From DATCMU01 sp036563245 (lineage in GTDB: Bacteria > Pseudomonadota > Alphaproteobacteria > Rhizobiales > Devosiaceae), in NCBI GenBank assembly GCA_036563245.1, contig DATCMU010000047.1, forward strand, positions 1 to 64,000: a stretch of 64,000 nt of DNA, written 5' to 3'. Shown piece by piece: positions 16,218 through 25,743 of this stretch; within the stretch, counting starts at the first letter, position 1, and each line of letters begins with the position of its first letter. Made by a program: the position numbers and the translations under genes. The notes beneath the pieces are model-generated. The model saw only the letters and a list, made by a program, of their open reading frames with translations, made no database searches and had not been told where the DNA came from.

Positions 16218-18035
16218 ATGAACGCACTGACGATACTGCCGGACTCCGCAGCCATGTGGGCGACCCTCGGAATCATCCTGGTCGCGATGCTTTTCTACGG
16301 CTTCGAGTGGGCATCCATCGAGCTGGTATCGCTCGGCGCGCTCGTCGCGCTCATGGCGCTGGGCATGCTGTTCCCTCTGGCCAGCCTGTCGCCGGACAGC
16401 CTGCTGACCGGGTTTTCCAATCCGGCGATGATCACGATCCTCGCTCTTCTGGTCACCGGGCAGGCGCTTATCCAGACCGAGGCTCTGAGCGGGTTGAGCG
16501 AGCGGCTATCCGGGCTCTGGCCAAGGTCCCCGGTCGGGGCGATCCTCCTGGTGCTCCTGATCGCCGGGCTGGCGAGTTCGGTGGTGAACAACACGCCGAT
16601 CGTAGTGGTGTTCATCCCCGTTCTGGCGGCGATCCTGAGCCGGCGTGAGATGGCACCGGCGCGCTACATGATGTCTCTCAGCTTCGCCTCGATTCTGGGC
16701 GGCATGACGACACTTCTGGGTTCCTCGACCAATCTGCTCGCCGCCGGCGTTGCGCGCGCGGCGGGTGTCGACAGCGTCACGTTCTTCTCGTTCACGGTTC
16801 CGGGCCTCGCAATGGCCGCGGCGGGCGGCCTCTACGTGCTGTTCGTCGTGCCGCGCATCGTCGCCGACAATTCGGCCGACCAGCCCGGCAGGCGTGGCCG
16901 GGCCATGCAGTTCATCACCGAGATCAGGCTGACGCCGGGCCACCCGCTCATCGGCGACCATACTGTAGCGGGGATGTTCCCAAAACTCACCAACATGACC
17001 GTAAGGGCCGTAAAACGGGGGCGCACCGACTTTCTGCCGCCGTTCGACGACATAACCCTTCAGGCCGGCGATACGCTGATCGTCGCGGCGACCAGGGATG
17101 CGCTCACCGAAGCCCTGCGCGCCTGGCGGGCATTCGACGGCAGCGAAGGACAGGCAGGCGCGGCCCCCGACGGGACCGGCAATGTGGTTGTGTGCGAAGC
17201 GCTGGTTCCACCGGGATCGCGGCTGGTCAACAATGCGGTGGACCAGGCGGGATTTCTCGCCCAGCACGGCTGCCTGATCCTCGGCGTCGAGCGGCGAAGC
17301 CGGATGCCGCGGCAGCCGCTCAGCGAGATCAGGCTTGAGGCCGGCGACGTCCTTCTGATTTCAGGCCGCACGAACAGCCTGGAACGCATGCGTGGCCTGC
17401 AGGACCTGATCGTCATCGAATGGAGCGCCTCTGAGGTGAAGCCGCACGGCCTCGCCCTGAGGGCGCAATTGATCTTTGCGATCATGGTCGTCGCGATCGC
17501 TGCCGGGCTGCTGCCAAATGTCGTGGCGGCGGTCGGGGGCGCGTTCGCGATGATCGCCACCGGATGCATCAATATCCGCCAGGCGGCGCGCGCCGTGGAC
17601 CGCAAGATCATTCTGTTGGTAGGCTCTTCGATTGCCATGGCGACGGCCCTGGATGCCACCGGCGGAGCAAGGGCGATCGCCGATCTCGCGGTCGCAGGGC
17701 TGGGCGGAATGTCCCCGGCGATCCTGATGAGCGGGCTTTTCATCGTTGTGGCCCTGATCACCAACGTGCTGTCGAACAACGCGACAGCCGTCCTGTTCAC
17801 CCCCATCGCGATTGCAACGGCCAACCGCGTGGGGATCGATCCCCTGCCCCTGATCGCCACGGTCATCCTGGGGGCCAACGCGTCGTTCGCTTCTCCGATC
17901 GGCTACCAGACCAACCTCCTGGTCATGGGCGCGGGACACTACAGATTCAGGGACTTCTTCACCACTGGCGCTCCGCTGGTGGTGATTGTCTGGATCGTGT
18001 TCAGCATTGTTGCGCCGTGGTGGTACGGCGTCTAG
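16218..18035 (+). CDS. SLC13/DASS-type anion symporter with two TrkA-C (RCK_C) domains
   Basis: This is a 605-residue inner-membrane protein. N-terminal helices include the hairpin with SSVVNNTPIVVVF, and a matching C-terminal repeat has NVLSNNATAVLFTP, the two SNT/SNN hairpins of divalent anion:Na+ symporters. Between them are two cytosolic TrkA-C domains (residues about 235-300 and 320-395, with EIRLTPGHPLIGD and EIRLEAGDVLLISG). Proteins of this layout are annotated as sulfate, citrate or other anion transporters; the substrate is not evident here. It stands alone between the RDD gene and bpt. Confidence 0.9.
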   Translation: MNALTILPDSAAMWATLGIILVAMLFYGFEWASIELVSLGALVALMALGMLFPLASLSPDSLLTGFSNPAMITILALLVTGQALIQTEALSGLSERLSGLWPRSPVGAILLVLLIAGLASSVVNNTPIVVVFIPVLAAILSRREMAPARYMMSLSFASILGGMTTLLGSSTNLLAAGVARAAGVDSVTFFSFTVPGLAMAAAGGLYVLFVVPRIVADNSADQPGRRGRAMQFITEIRLTPGHPLIGDHTVAGMFPKLTNMTVRAVKRGRTDFLPPFDDITLQAGDTLIVAATRDALTEALRAWRAFDGSEGQAGAAPDGTGNVVVCEALVPPGSRLVNNAVDQAGFLAQHGCLILGVERRSRMPRQPLSEIRLEAGDVLLISGRTNSLERMRGLQDLIVIEWSASEVKPHGLALRAQLIFAIMVVAIAAGLLPNVVAAVGGAFAMIATGCINIRQAARAVDRKIILLVGSSIAMATALDATGGARAIADLAVAGLGGMSPAILMSGLFIVVALITNVLSNNATAVLFTPIAIATANRVGIDPLPLIATVILGANASFASPIGYQTNLLVMGAGHYRFRDFFTTGAPLVVIVWIVFSIVAPWWYGV

Positions 18036-18060
18036 ATTGGCGTGGTAGCGTGGAAACAAA

Positions 18061-18807
18061 ATGACAGAACATTCGCCGGAAACGGCCCAGTTCTTTCTGA
18101 CCGCCGCAATGCCCTGCCCGTACCTGCCTGAGCGGCAGGAACGCAAGCTGTTCACGCACCTGAACGGACGCCGCGCTTCGGCGTTGCACCGCCTGCTCAC
18201 CGATCACGGTTTTCGCCGCAGCCAGAACCTCATCTATCGTCCGGCCTGCGAAGGGTGCTCAGCCTGCCAGTCCGTACGCATCGTGGCGGAAGAATTCGAG
18301 GCGGGAGCAAGCCTTCGGCGCAATGCGCGCCGGAATTCCGACCTGCGGTCCGAAGAAACCATGGCGCGAGTAACCGAGGAGCAATACGGCCTGTTCCACA
18401 AATATCTCGAGGCCCGTCATGCCGGAGGCGGCATGACCCAGATGACCTATTCGGACTACGAATACATGGTCGAAGACACCCCGGTGCGTTCGATGCTGGT
18501 CGAGTACCGCGCCGCCGGAACCGAAAACGATCGTGGAGAGCTGGTGGCGGTCGCGCTGACCGACGTGATGACCGACGGCCTGTCGATGGTCTACAGCTTT
18601 TTCGATCCCGACCTCGCCGAACGCGGCCTGGGGACATTCATGATCCTCGATCATATCGAGCGGGCGCGGCGAGCAGGTCTGGCTTACGTATATCTTGGCT
18701 ATTGGGTCAAGAATTCGCCCAAGATGGCGTACAAAGCTCGTTTCAGACCCCTTGAGGTGCAGCAGGAGGCCGTTGGCTGGCTGAGGCTGGACCTATCATC
18801 GACCTAG
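18061..18807 (+). CDS. bpt: Aspartate/glutamate leucyltransferase (Bpt-type arginyltransferase)
   Basis: This 248-residue protein of the Ate1/Bpt family transfers leucine from Leu-tRNA to proteins with N-terminal Asp or Glu, marking them for ClpS/ClpAP degradation (bacterial N-degron pathway). The N-terminal cysteine cluster is present (CPYLPERQERKLF, then PACEGCSACQSVRI). The GNAT-like C-terminal half includes YSFFDPDLAERGLG and YLGYWVKNSPKMAYK. Length and motifs match the bacterial Bpt group. It begins 26 bases after the transporter gene. Confidence 0.94.
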   Translation: MTEHSPETAQFFLTAAMPCPYLPERQERKLFTHLNGRRASALHRLLTDHGFRRSQNLIYRPACEGCSACQSVRIVAEEFEAGASLRRNARRNSDLRSEETMARVTEEQYGLFHKYLEARHAGGGMTQMTYSDYEYMVEDTPVRSMLVEYRAAGTENDRGELVAVALTDVMTDGLSMVYSFFDPDLAERGLGTFMILDHIERARRAGLAYVYLGYWVKNSPKMAYKARFRPLEVQQEAVGWLRLDLSST

Positions 18808-18818
18808 AGCCCGCCTTC

Positions 18819-19841
18819 GTGACCAAATCGTTTCTGTCTCGCCTCCTTGTTGCAGGGCATAGCGCTGTCTGTGTGCTCGTCGCCGCGTTCGCGGTGGCCG
18901 GCGCGCTTGGATTTGCGTCCCCAGTCCTTGATCTGTTCAATCATCTGCAGGTCCTGTGGCTCGCAATTCTCGTGCCGTTCGGCCTCGTCGTGCCGATCAT
19001 TCGCCCGCCCGGCCGCTTGCGCGTCCTGCTCTCCACAATCGTGTTTCTCGGTGCGACCGCCTCGGCCGTCGTCGTGGTTCCCGAGACGCTCGCGGGCTTT
19101 GGGTCCCGGCCCGCGCCGCCCACCGACGGACGCCCGGTCTACCGGCTGATGACGCACAACCTGTTTGGCCGGAACTACGACATGAAGCGCGTCGCGGCCG
19201 AAATCCTGCGGGAAAACCCCGATATCGTTGCCGTTCAGGAATATTTCGATGAACAGCGGCACCGCCTGGGCCCGCTCCTCGCCAAGGCCTATCCCTACAG
19301 CCTTGCCTGCGGTGGAGGCCGGCGGGCATTCGTCGCGCTGTTCTCCAAGCTGCCCTTCACCACATCGCCCGACGAGGAATGCGTGACGGACGGTGGCAAG
19401 AGCGAGCGCGTTGCGCGGATCATTGCCCAGTTCAAGGGGCGAGACGGAGTGCCGTTCACCGTCGTGACAACCCATCTGGACTGGCCATACCCCATCTCGC
19501 GCCAGACATCCGAGTTCGACACGCTTTCAGGGGCGATCGCCAAGATCAACGGCCCGTTGATCCTTGCGGGCGATTTCAATTCGACGTCCTGGTCCTATGC
19601 CTTGCGCAGTTTCGCGTCGAAAGCCAACCTCACCCGTCAGACCCGTGGGCTGGTGACCTTCCCCGCCCGTTTCTTCGTCTTCGGCTGGCGCGATACCGTG
19701 CCGTTCCTGCCGCTCGATCACATCATGACGCGGGGCGGTATCACGGTGCACGAACTGCACCGAGGCGCGCCGACCGGCAGCGATCATCTGCCGGTCATAA
19801 TCGATTTTTCCGTGTCGCCGCAGAACGCCTCTAGCCAGTAA
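18819..19841 (+). CDS. Membrane-anchored endonuclease/exonuclease/phosphatase family protein
   Basis: This is a 340-residue protein with three N-terminal hydrophobic segments (roughly residues 8-30, 38-58 and 65-85), then an EEP domain. The metal and catalytic motifs are in order: THNLFG, AVQEYFDE with the metal Glu, THLDWPYP, LAGDFNST with Asp and Asn, and GSDHLPVIIDF with the catalytic His. Such proteins are often periplasmic-facing and of unknown substrate. The start is GTG, 12 bases after bpt, suggesting an operon. The last 11 bases overlap the tail of parC on the opposite strand. Confidence 0.87.
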   Translation: MTKSFLSRLLVAGHSAVCVLVAAFAVAGALGFASPVLDLFNHLQVLWLAILVPFGLVVPIIRPPGRLRVLLSTIVFLGATASAVVVVPETLAGFGSRPAPPTDGRPVYRLMTHNLFGRNYDMKRVAAEILRENPDIVAVQEYFDEQRHRLGPLLAKAYPYSLACGGGRRAFVALFSKLPFTTSPDEECVTDGGKSERVARIIAQFKGRDGVPFTVVTTHLDWPYPISRQTSEFDTLSGAIAKINGPLILAGDFNSTSWSYALRSFASKANLTRQTRGLVTFPARFFVFGWRDTVPFLPLDHIMTRGGITVHELHRGAPTGSDHLPVIIDFSVSPQNASSQ

Positions 19842-22074
19842 ACCTGTTGTTGCGCGGAAAACCGCTTGGCGGCTGCCGTCCGGCCTGTGCGCGTTCGCCG
19901 ATCCAGTCGCGCAGTTCATCCATCGACTTGACAAAAGTGCGGCCCGAACTGTCTGTCCAGGACATGCCCTCGGCCGAGGCAAAGGCCTTCAGGTCGGACA
20001 GGCCCCCGTCCTTGTACTTTTGCAGGCGTACCCCCTTGCCACGCGACATGCCGGGCAAACCGGACAGCGGGAAGATCAGCAGCTTCCGGTTCTGGCCGAT
20101 CACGGCCACCATGTCACCCTCGGCGGGCACGCATAGCCTTGCCTCCTGGGGCGCGCTGAGGTTGAGAACCTGCTTACCCTTGCGCGTGTTGGCGACCAGA
20201 TCATCCTCGGCCACGACGAATCCGTTGCCGATATCGGAAGCGATGATCCGTTTGGCGCCGGGCCGATAGACGAACAGGTCGACGATGTCGTGCCCCTCGT
20301 CGATGTCGACCATGATCCGCACGGGTTCGCCATGGCCGCGCCCGCCCGGTAGCTTGTCGGCGCCCAGCGTATAGACCTTGCCCCCGGTGGTGAGCAGCAG
20401 AAGCTTGTCGGTCGTCTCGCATTTCAACGCGATCTTGAGGCGATCGCCGGTCTTGAAAGCCTGGTTGTCGATGTCGGCCGAATGCCCCTTGAGCGCCCTT
20501 ATCCATCCCTTTTCCGAAAGGATCACCGTGATCGGTTCGCGCTCGATCATTGCCGTTTCGATATCGGCAAGGTCGGTTTCGGGCGCGGTGTCGAAGCTGG
20601 TGCGCCGCTTTCCGAGCACGGTTTCGGGACCATAGGCCTTCTTGAGTTTCTCGACCTCCGAGGCGATGGCGCCCCAAAGCCTGCGATCGGAGGACAGCAG
20701 TGCTTCAAGATGCCCCTTTTCCTCGGTCAGGGCGTCGTGCTCCTTGCGGATCTCGAATTCCTCGAGTTTGCGAAGAGAGCGCAAGCGCATGTTCAGGATC
20801 GCTTCGGCCTGCACATCCGTCAGCTCGAAAGTGGCCATCAACACCGGCTTGGGCTCGTCTTCCTCGCGGATGATCCGGATCACCTCGTCGAGGTTGAGAA
20901 AGGCGACCAGATAGCCGCCGAGCACCTCAAGCCTGTGCGCGATCTGGTCGAGCCGATATTGCGAGCGGCGCACAAGCACTTCCTTGCGGTGCTGCAGCCA
21001 GGCGGCGAGCGCTTCCCCAAGGCTCATGACGCGGGGTACGGTCCCCCGGTCCAGAACGTTCATGTTCAGGGCAAATCGTGACTCGAGATCGGTAAGCCGG
21101 AACAGCGATTCCATCAACAGGACCGGATCTACCGTTCGGGACTTCGGCTCCAGAACCAGCCGCACGTCCTCGGCGCTCTCGTCGCGCACATCCTTGAGAA
21201 GCGGCAGTTTGCGGGCGAGCAGCAGGTCCGCGATCTTTTCGACCAGGCGGGACTTCTGCACCCCGTAGGGGATCTCGGTGACCACGATCTGGTAGCCGCC
21301 GCGTCCGGTATCCTCATTCACCCAGCGCGCCCGGACCCGGAAGCCGCCCCTGCCGGTTTCGTAGGCCTGACGGATGGCATCCCTTGGCTCGACAATGATG
21401 CCGCCAGTGGGGAAATCCGGCCCGGGCACGAACTTCATCAGGTCGGCGGTTTCAGCCCCCGGATTGTGGATGAGATAGAGCGCCGCCTCGCACAATTCGG
21501 CGACGTTGTGCGGGGGGACAGAGGTTGCCATCCCCACGGCGATGCCGCTCGATCCGTTGGCGAGAAGGTTGGGGAAATTGGCCGGCAGAACCGAGGGTTC
21601 CTCGGCCTCGCCGTCGTAGGTAGCACGGAAATCGACCGCGTTCTCGGTGATGCCTTCCAGCAGGCGCGATGCGACGTCGGTCATCCGCGCTTCGGTGTAC
21701 CGATAGGCCGCAGCGGCGTCGCCATCGATATTGCCGAAATTGCCCTGCCCGTCGACCAGCGGATAGCGCAGCGAGAAATCCTGCGCCAGGCGGACCAGCG
21801 CATCGTAGATCGACTGGTCGCCATGGGGGTGGAAGCCGCCGATCACATCGCCGACGACCTTGGCGCTCTTCTTGTAGCCCTGCTCGGGGTCAAGGCGCAG
21901 CAACCGCATCACGTGCAGGATGCGCCGATGCACCGGTTTCAGGCCATCGCGGACGTCTGGCAGGGCCCGCTGAGTGATCGTGGACAGCGCATAGCTCAAA
22001 TAGCGCTCTTCGAGAGCCTTGCGCAGGTCGACGATCTTGTGCTCGTCGCCCTCGGGTTCCATCAGGTCGGCCAT
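19831..22074 (-). CDS. parC: DNA topoisomerase IV subunit A
   Basis: ParC is the DNA-cleaving subunit of topoisomerase IV, which decatenates daughter chromosomes. The 747-residue protein has the catalytic Tyr126 in YRYTEARMT, the quinolone-region helix HPHGDQSIYDA (82-92), and a C-terminal beta-pinwheel with degenerate repeats. The residue at the usual quinolone serine position is Gln87, with Asp91 at the acidic position. A GAGGAGG site precedes the ATG. It is the last gene of the rsh-to-parC series, and parE is not in the window. Confidence 0.96.
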   Translation of the reverse strand: MADLMEPEGDEHKIVDLRKALEERYLSYALSTITQRALPDVRDGLKPVHRRILHVMRLLRLDPEQGYKKSAKVVGDVIGGFHPHGDQSIYDALVRLAQDFSLRYPLVDGQGNFGNIDGDAAAAYRYTEARMTDVASRLLEGITENAVDFRATYDGEAEEPSVLPANFPNLLANGSSGIAVGMATSVPPHNVAELCEAALYLIHNPGAETADLMKFVPGPDFPTGGIIVEPRDAIRQAYETGRGGFRVRARWVNEDTGRGGYQIVVTEIPYGVQKSRLVEKIADLLLARKLPLLKDVRDESAEDVRLVLEPKSRTVDPVLLMESLFRLTDLESRFALNMNVLDRGTVPRVMSLGEALAAWLQHRKEVLVRRSQYRLDQIAHRLEVLGGYLVAFLNLDEVIRIIREEDEPKPVLMATFELTDVQAEAILNMRLRSLRKLEEFEIRKEHDALTEEKGHLEALLSSDRRLWGAIASEVEKLKKAYGPETVLGKRRTSFDTAPETDLADIETAMIEREPITVILSEKGWIRALKGHSADIDNQAFKTGDRLKIALKCETTDKLLLLTTGGKVYTLGADKLPGGRGHGEPVRIMVDIDEGHDIVDLFVYRPGAKRIIASDIGNGFVVAEDDLVANTRKGKQVLNLSAPQEARLCVPAEGDMVAVIGQNRKLLIFPLSGLPGMSRGKGVRLQKYKDGGLSDLKAFASAEGMSWTDSSGRTFVKSMDELRDWIGERAQAGRQPPSGFPRNNRFTG

Positions 22075-22107
22075 CGGCCCTCCTCGGGGTTTCGAATCAG
22101 AGCAGAA

Positions 22108-22827
22108 CTATACCGGATCGCAGAGCAGTTCGATCAGCCGATCCCGAATGGGCGGGGGATTGACCCCTCGCGCCTGCCAGACATGCATATGGAGGAAATG
22201 GCCGGTCAACCTGAACGCCGCAGCAACGTCGCTGGCGCTGGCCGGGGACTCGTCGACAAGGAATGCCGGCAGGTCCAGCAACCGGTCAAGATAGGGCGCC
22301 GCGGCCGCGGCGCTGACCGCACGCCCCGATTTCGGCGAAACATGGGTCAATTCCGTGGTGGCGCCGGTTGCCGCGCAGGTGGCGAGGTCCAGTCCGAACC
22401 CCAGTTCCTCGAGCAGGGTGAGTTCAAAGCGCGCCAGCGCTACACCAAGGTCGGCGGGCGGAGCCTGATTGTCCAGAATGGCCAGCGCCGTTTCCAGTAG
22501 CAGGTCGTGCGGATCGCGTTCCGGCAGCAGGCGCAAATGGTCGGCGATGAGTTGGCCGGCATACAGGCGAAGGCGGTCAGCGATGAGGTCCGCGGCACGG
22601 GCGCGGGTCAGTTCCACCGAATAAAGGCCGAGATGATCCTCAAGGCGGGCCCGCCACGTCAGCAGCACCGAATTCCCAACCTGCAGGGTACCGGCCTGGC
22701 GCGGTGTGCGTCCGCCACGCACCAGCCCGAGGTGACGGCCCCGGCCTGAAACCATCGCCTCGACTATCACGCTGGTTTCGCCGTGTTTTCGCACGCCGAT
22801 GATCAGCCCCTCACCGGTCCATTCCAT
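22108..22827 (-). CDS. recO: DNA repair protein RecO
   Basis: RecO works with RecR to load RecA on SSB-coated single-stranded DNA. The 239-residue protein has the N-terminal OB fold (MEWTGEGLIIGVRKHGETS, then VRGGRTPRQAG), followed by a helical domain with FELTLLEELGFGLDL and CAATGATTELTHVSPKSG, where the zinc-site cysteines of other RecO proteins are mostly absent. I start at the ATG at 22825-22827; 32 upstream in-frame residues look non-coding. It lies between era and parC. Confidence 0.93.
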   Translation of the reverse strand: MEWTGEGLIIGVRKHGETSVIVEAMVSGRGRHLGLVRGGRTPRQAGTLQVGNSVLLTWRARLEDHLGLYSVELTRARAADLIADRLRLYAGQLIADHLRLLPERDPHDLLLETALAILDNQAPPADLGVALARFELTLLEELGFGLDLATCAATGATTELTHVSPKSGRAVSAAAAAPYLDRLLDLPAFLVDESPASASDVAAAFRLTGHFLHMHVWQARGVNPPPIRDRLIELLCDPV

Positions 22828-22861
22828 AGCCTGGTCCCAACAGGAACATCGACGCCCGAGA

Positions 22862-23779
22862 TCAGCGCGGGAAGTCGAGGCCCATTTCGCGATAGCGTTC
22901 CGGGTCGTCCGCCCACTTCTCACGCACTTTCACGAAGAGGAAGAGGTGCACGGGCACCTCGAACATCTCCATGAGTTCGGCGCGCGCGTCCGCACCTATC
23001 GCCTTGATCGTCTGCCCGCCCTTTCCCAACACGATCTTCTTGTGGGTGTCCCGGGTCACATAGATGACCTGGTCGATCCGATAGGAACCGTCCTTCTGTT
23101 CCTGGAAACGCTCGGTCTCCACCGTCGCGTTGTAGGGAATTTCCTCGTGGATGCGCAGAAAGAGCTTTTCGCGGGTCACCTCTGCCGCGGTGAGCGCCAG
23201 CGTCAGGTCGGTGAGTTGATCGGGCGGGAAATGCCACGGTCCAAGCGGAACCGCCTCTGCGCAAAAGGCCATGAAGTCCGCAACACCATCCCCATTCAAT
23301 GCGGAGATCATGAAGGTGCGGCCAAAGGACAGGCGCGAGTTGATTTCCGCCGACAGGGCAAGCAGGCGTTCATGGGGGATCGTGTCGATCTTGTTCAGCA
23401 CGAGGATCTTGGGTTGCCGGATGTTCTCCAGTCCTTCAAGCAAGGATTCAACTTCCGGGTTCAAACCCTTCTGAACATCTAGGATAAACGCAACAAGGTC
23501 AGCGTCGCCGGCGCCCGTCCACGCGCTGTCCACCATGGCGCGGTCAAGGCGGCGCTTTGGCTTGAAGATACCCGGGGTATCCACGAACACCACTTGCGCG
23601 TCGCCCTCGGTGACGACGCCGCGAACCTGTGCGCGCGTGGTCTGGGCCTTGTGCGTGACGATCGACACCTTGGTGCCGACGAGTGAATTGAGCAGGGTGG
23701 ACTTGCCCGCGTTTGGCGCCCCAACAAGCGCGATGAATCCACAGCGCGTGGCATCGCTTTCGCCTGGACCCTCGTTCAT
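22862..23779 (-). CDS. era: GTPase Era
   Basis: Era is an essential GTPase that binds the 3' end of 16S rRNA and assists 30S maturation. The 305-residue protein has G1 GAPNAGKST, G3 DTPG and G4 NKID, with a C-terminal KH domain (VIYVTRDTHKKIVLGKGGQTIKAIG in that order). The ATG at 23777-23779 follows an AAGGAG site and overlaps the rnc stop by four bases, so the longer open frame is not the start. rnc-era coupling is widely conserved. Confidence 0.97.
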   Translation of the reverse strand: MNEGPGESDATRCGFIALVGAPNAGKSTLLNSLVGTKVSIVTHKAQTTRAQVRGVVTEGDAQVVFVDTPGIFKPKRRLDRAMVDSAWTGAGDADLVAFILDVQKGLNPEVESLLEGLENIRQPKILVLNKIDTIPHERLLALSAEINSRLSFGRTFMISALNGDGVADFMAFCAEAVPLGPWHFPPDQLTDLTLALTAAEVTREKLFLRIHEEIPYNATVETERFQEQKDGSYRIDQVIYVTRDTHKKIVLGKGGQTIKAIGADARAELMEMFEVPVHLFLFVKVREKWADDPERYREMGLDFPR

Positions 23780-24483
23780 TGCGGCTCCTTCCAGATGGCT
23801 TCGCGCAGAAGAAAGCCTTCCGCAGCCTTGTGCTCGGCCAACTTCTTGGATGTCCCCTCGGCGGCAAGGGGCGCAAATCCCTCGATGATCACCGAGATCG
23901 TGAAGACCGGCGCATGGTCGGGACCCGACCTTCCGGTTTCCACGTAGCTGGGAGGCTCGAGACCCCTGCCCTGCGCCCATTCCTGCAAGGTGGTCTTGGC
24001 ATCGGCCCTGCCGCGGATGGCAGCCTGCAGGTCAGTGGCGAATACGCGCTCGACGAAGCCATAAGCCGGCTCGAAACCGCCATCGCAGAATATCGCGCCG
24101 ATCACGGCTTCGGTGACGTCCGCAAGGATGGCGTCTTTCTCCGCGCCGCCGGTGCGTGCCTCGCTTTCGCCCAGGCGTAGGTAGCGGCCAAGTTCAAGCC
24201 CGCGGGCGATTGCAGCACAGTTCTCCTTGCGCACCAGCGAATTGAGACTGCGCGAAAGATCACCCTCATTGGCCTTGGGATAGCTGCGGTGCAGCAGGTC
24301 AGCGATGACAAGCCCGAGCACGCGGTCGCCGAGGAATTCCAATCTCTGGTACGAGCGCTCGGTGCGCTTGGCCGGAGAAATCGCGCTCGAATGGGTCAGC
24401 GCACGCTCGAGCAGTTCCACTTGCCTGAAACTGTACCCGAGGCGTTGCTGCAGCGCCTCGAGATCGCGGCTACGCTGGATCAT
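23776..24483 (-). CDS. rnc: Ribonuclease III
   Basis: RNase III cuts double-stranded RNA in rRNA precursors and regulatory RNAs. The 235-residue protein carries the signature QRLEFLGDRVLGLVIADLL with its catalytic acidic residues and a second acidic cluster, DVTEAVIGAIF. The C-terminal dsRNA-binding domain includes DAKTTLQEWAQGRGLEPPSY and the GTSKKLAEHKAAEGFL end helix. The ATG at 24481-24483 overlaps the lepB stop by four bases; the longer frame adds 16 residues inside lepB. Confidence 0.97.
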   Translation of the reverse strand: MIQRSRDLEALQQRLGYSFRQVELLERALTHSSAISPAKRTERSYQRLEFLGDRVLGLVIADLLHRSYPKANEGDLSRSLNSLVRKENCAAIARGLELGRYLRLGESEARTGGAEKDAILADVTEAVIGAIFCDGGFEPAYGFVERVFATDLQAAIRGRADAKTTLQEWAQGRGLEPPSYVETGRSGPDHAPVFTISVIIEGFAPLAAEGTSKKLAEHKAAEGFLLREAIWKEPQ

Positions 24484-25247
24484 CGATAGACGGACTGGAA
24501 CATGCGATCCAGCCGCAGATGGCTCGGCCATTCCCAGATGGCCCAGGGCGGGGCGTTGTCCTTCATCGAGAAGAACCGCAACTCGGCCTTGGCGATCAGG
24601 TTGGCGGCGGGAACATAACCCACGGCGCTGAGCACCCGGCTGTCCTGCGAGCGGTCGCGGTTATCGCCCATCATGAAGTAGTGACCGGGGGGTACGACGT
24701 AGACCGCGGTATTGTCGAGCGGACCGTCGTCCGAGATTTCCTGGATGGTGTGCGTGACGCCGCCCGGCAGCGTTTCGCGATAGATGTTGATCGGAACCGT
24801 GTTGCCGTAGCTGTCCGTATCGGTGCCACGCCCGACATATTCGCGCTTCACGGGGGCGCCGTTGATGTTCAGGATGCCGTTGATCATCTGGATCCGGTCG
24901 CCGGGCAGCCCGATCACGCGCTTGATATAGTCTTCCTTCTGCGGAACCGGGCGGAACACGGCAATGTCACCGCGCGAGGGTTCACGCCCGAATATCCGGT
25001 CGGGAATCGGCACGATGCCAAACGGGAACGAATACCGCCCGTAGCCCCAGACAAACTTGTCACCCAGCACATAGTCGCCGATCATGAGCGTCGACTGCAT
25101 CGACGCAGTGGGAATGGAGAACGGCTGATAGAGAAAGGAACGAAACAGCACCGCGATAATGAGCGCCTCGACTATGACAATGACGGTTTCGCGCAATTCG
25201 CTGCGGCCGGTCTTCTTCTTGGCGCTCTCCGACATGGGCTGGCTCAT
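24480..25247 (-). CDS. lepB: Signal peptidase I
   Basis: LepB removes signal peptides on the outer face of the inner membrane. The 255-residue protein has one N-terminal membrane helix (VIVIVEALIIAVLFRSFLY). The catalytic Ser49 is in IPTASMQSTL and the general-base Lys109 in DYIKRVIGLPGD. The GDNRDRSQDSR motif lies near the C-terminus. A GAGG site stands five bases before the ATG. It sits between acpS and rnc in the usual alphaproteobacterial order. Confidence 0.97.
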   Translation of the reverse strand: MSQPMSESAKKKTGRSELRETVIVIVEALIIAVLFRSFLYQPFSIPTASMQSTLMIGDYVLGDKFVWGYGRYSFPFGIVPIPDRIFGREPSRGDIAVFRPVPQKEDYIKRVIGLPGDRIQMINGILNINGAPVKREYVGRGTDTDSYGNTVPINIYRETLPGGVTHTIQEISDDGPLDNTAVYVVPPGHYFMMGDNRDRSQDSRVLSAVGYVPAANLIAKAELRFFSMKDNAPPWAIWEWPSHLRLDRMFQSVYR

Positions 25248-25274
25248 CTGATCCTCTGTGGCGATTGGCGTTGG

Positions 25275-25694
25275 TTACGGGAGCGCGCGGGCGGGGTCAA
25301 CCGGAAGCGCCTCTATGATGACGAATGCCTGCGCCATTCCATTGTCATCGGTAATCGAAATGTGGATATGGGCCTGGTGCCCGGGCGGAACAAGGCGATC
25401 CAGCGCACGGGCCGCGCCATTGGTCAATTGCATCGTCGGTTTGCCTGAAGGCAGGTTCACGACCCCAAGATCGCGCCAGTAGACACCGCGCGACATGCCT
25501 GTTCCCAAGGCTTTCGCGCAGGCCTCCTTGGCGGCGAAGCGCTTGGCGTATGACGCGGCGCGCGCCGCCCGGCGATCGGACTTGCGGCGTTCGATCTCGG
25601 TGAAGCAGCGCATCGTGAAGCGTTCGCCATAGCGATCGAGCGTATTCTGTACACGCGCGATCTCGCACAGGTCGTTGCCCAGCCCCACGATCAC
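25275..25694 (-). CDS. acpS: Holo-[acyl-carrier-protein] synthase
   Basis: AcpS transfers 4'-phosphopantetheine from CoA to apo-ACP. The 139-residue protein begins MIVGLGNDLCEI with the metal-binding Asp8, and carries the second signature KRFAAKEACAKALGTG with the catalytic Glu. The end of the protein has the expected IHISITDDNGMAQAFVI strands. The start codon is GTG (25692-25694) with a weak ribosome binding site. It is followed 27 bases later by lepB and preceded by pyrE. Confidence 0.95.
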   Translation of the reverse strand: MIVGLGNDLCEIARVQNTLDRYGERFTMRCFTEIERRKSDRRAARAASYAKRFAAKEACAKALGTGMSRGVYWRDLGVVNLPSGKPTMQLTNGAARALDRLVPPGHQAHIHISITDDNGMAQAFVIIEALPVDPARALP

Positions 25695-25743
25695 CGCGCA
25701 GCCTCGCCGCCGGCGCCTGCCGCTTGAATTTGCCCCCGCGTGT

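Noticed and set aside
14342..16276. Very long open frame (over 600 codons) antisense to hemB and the RDD gene
   Set aside because: It mirrors the codon bias of the real genes on the other strand, has no recognisable domain and no ribosome binding site.
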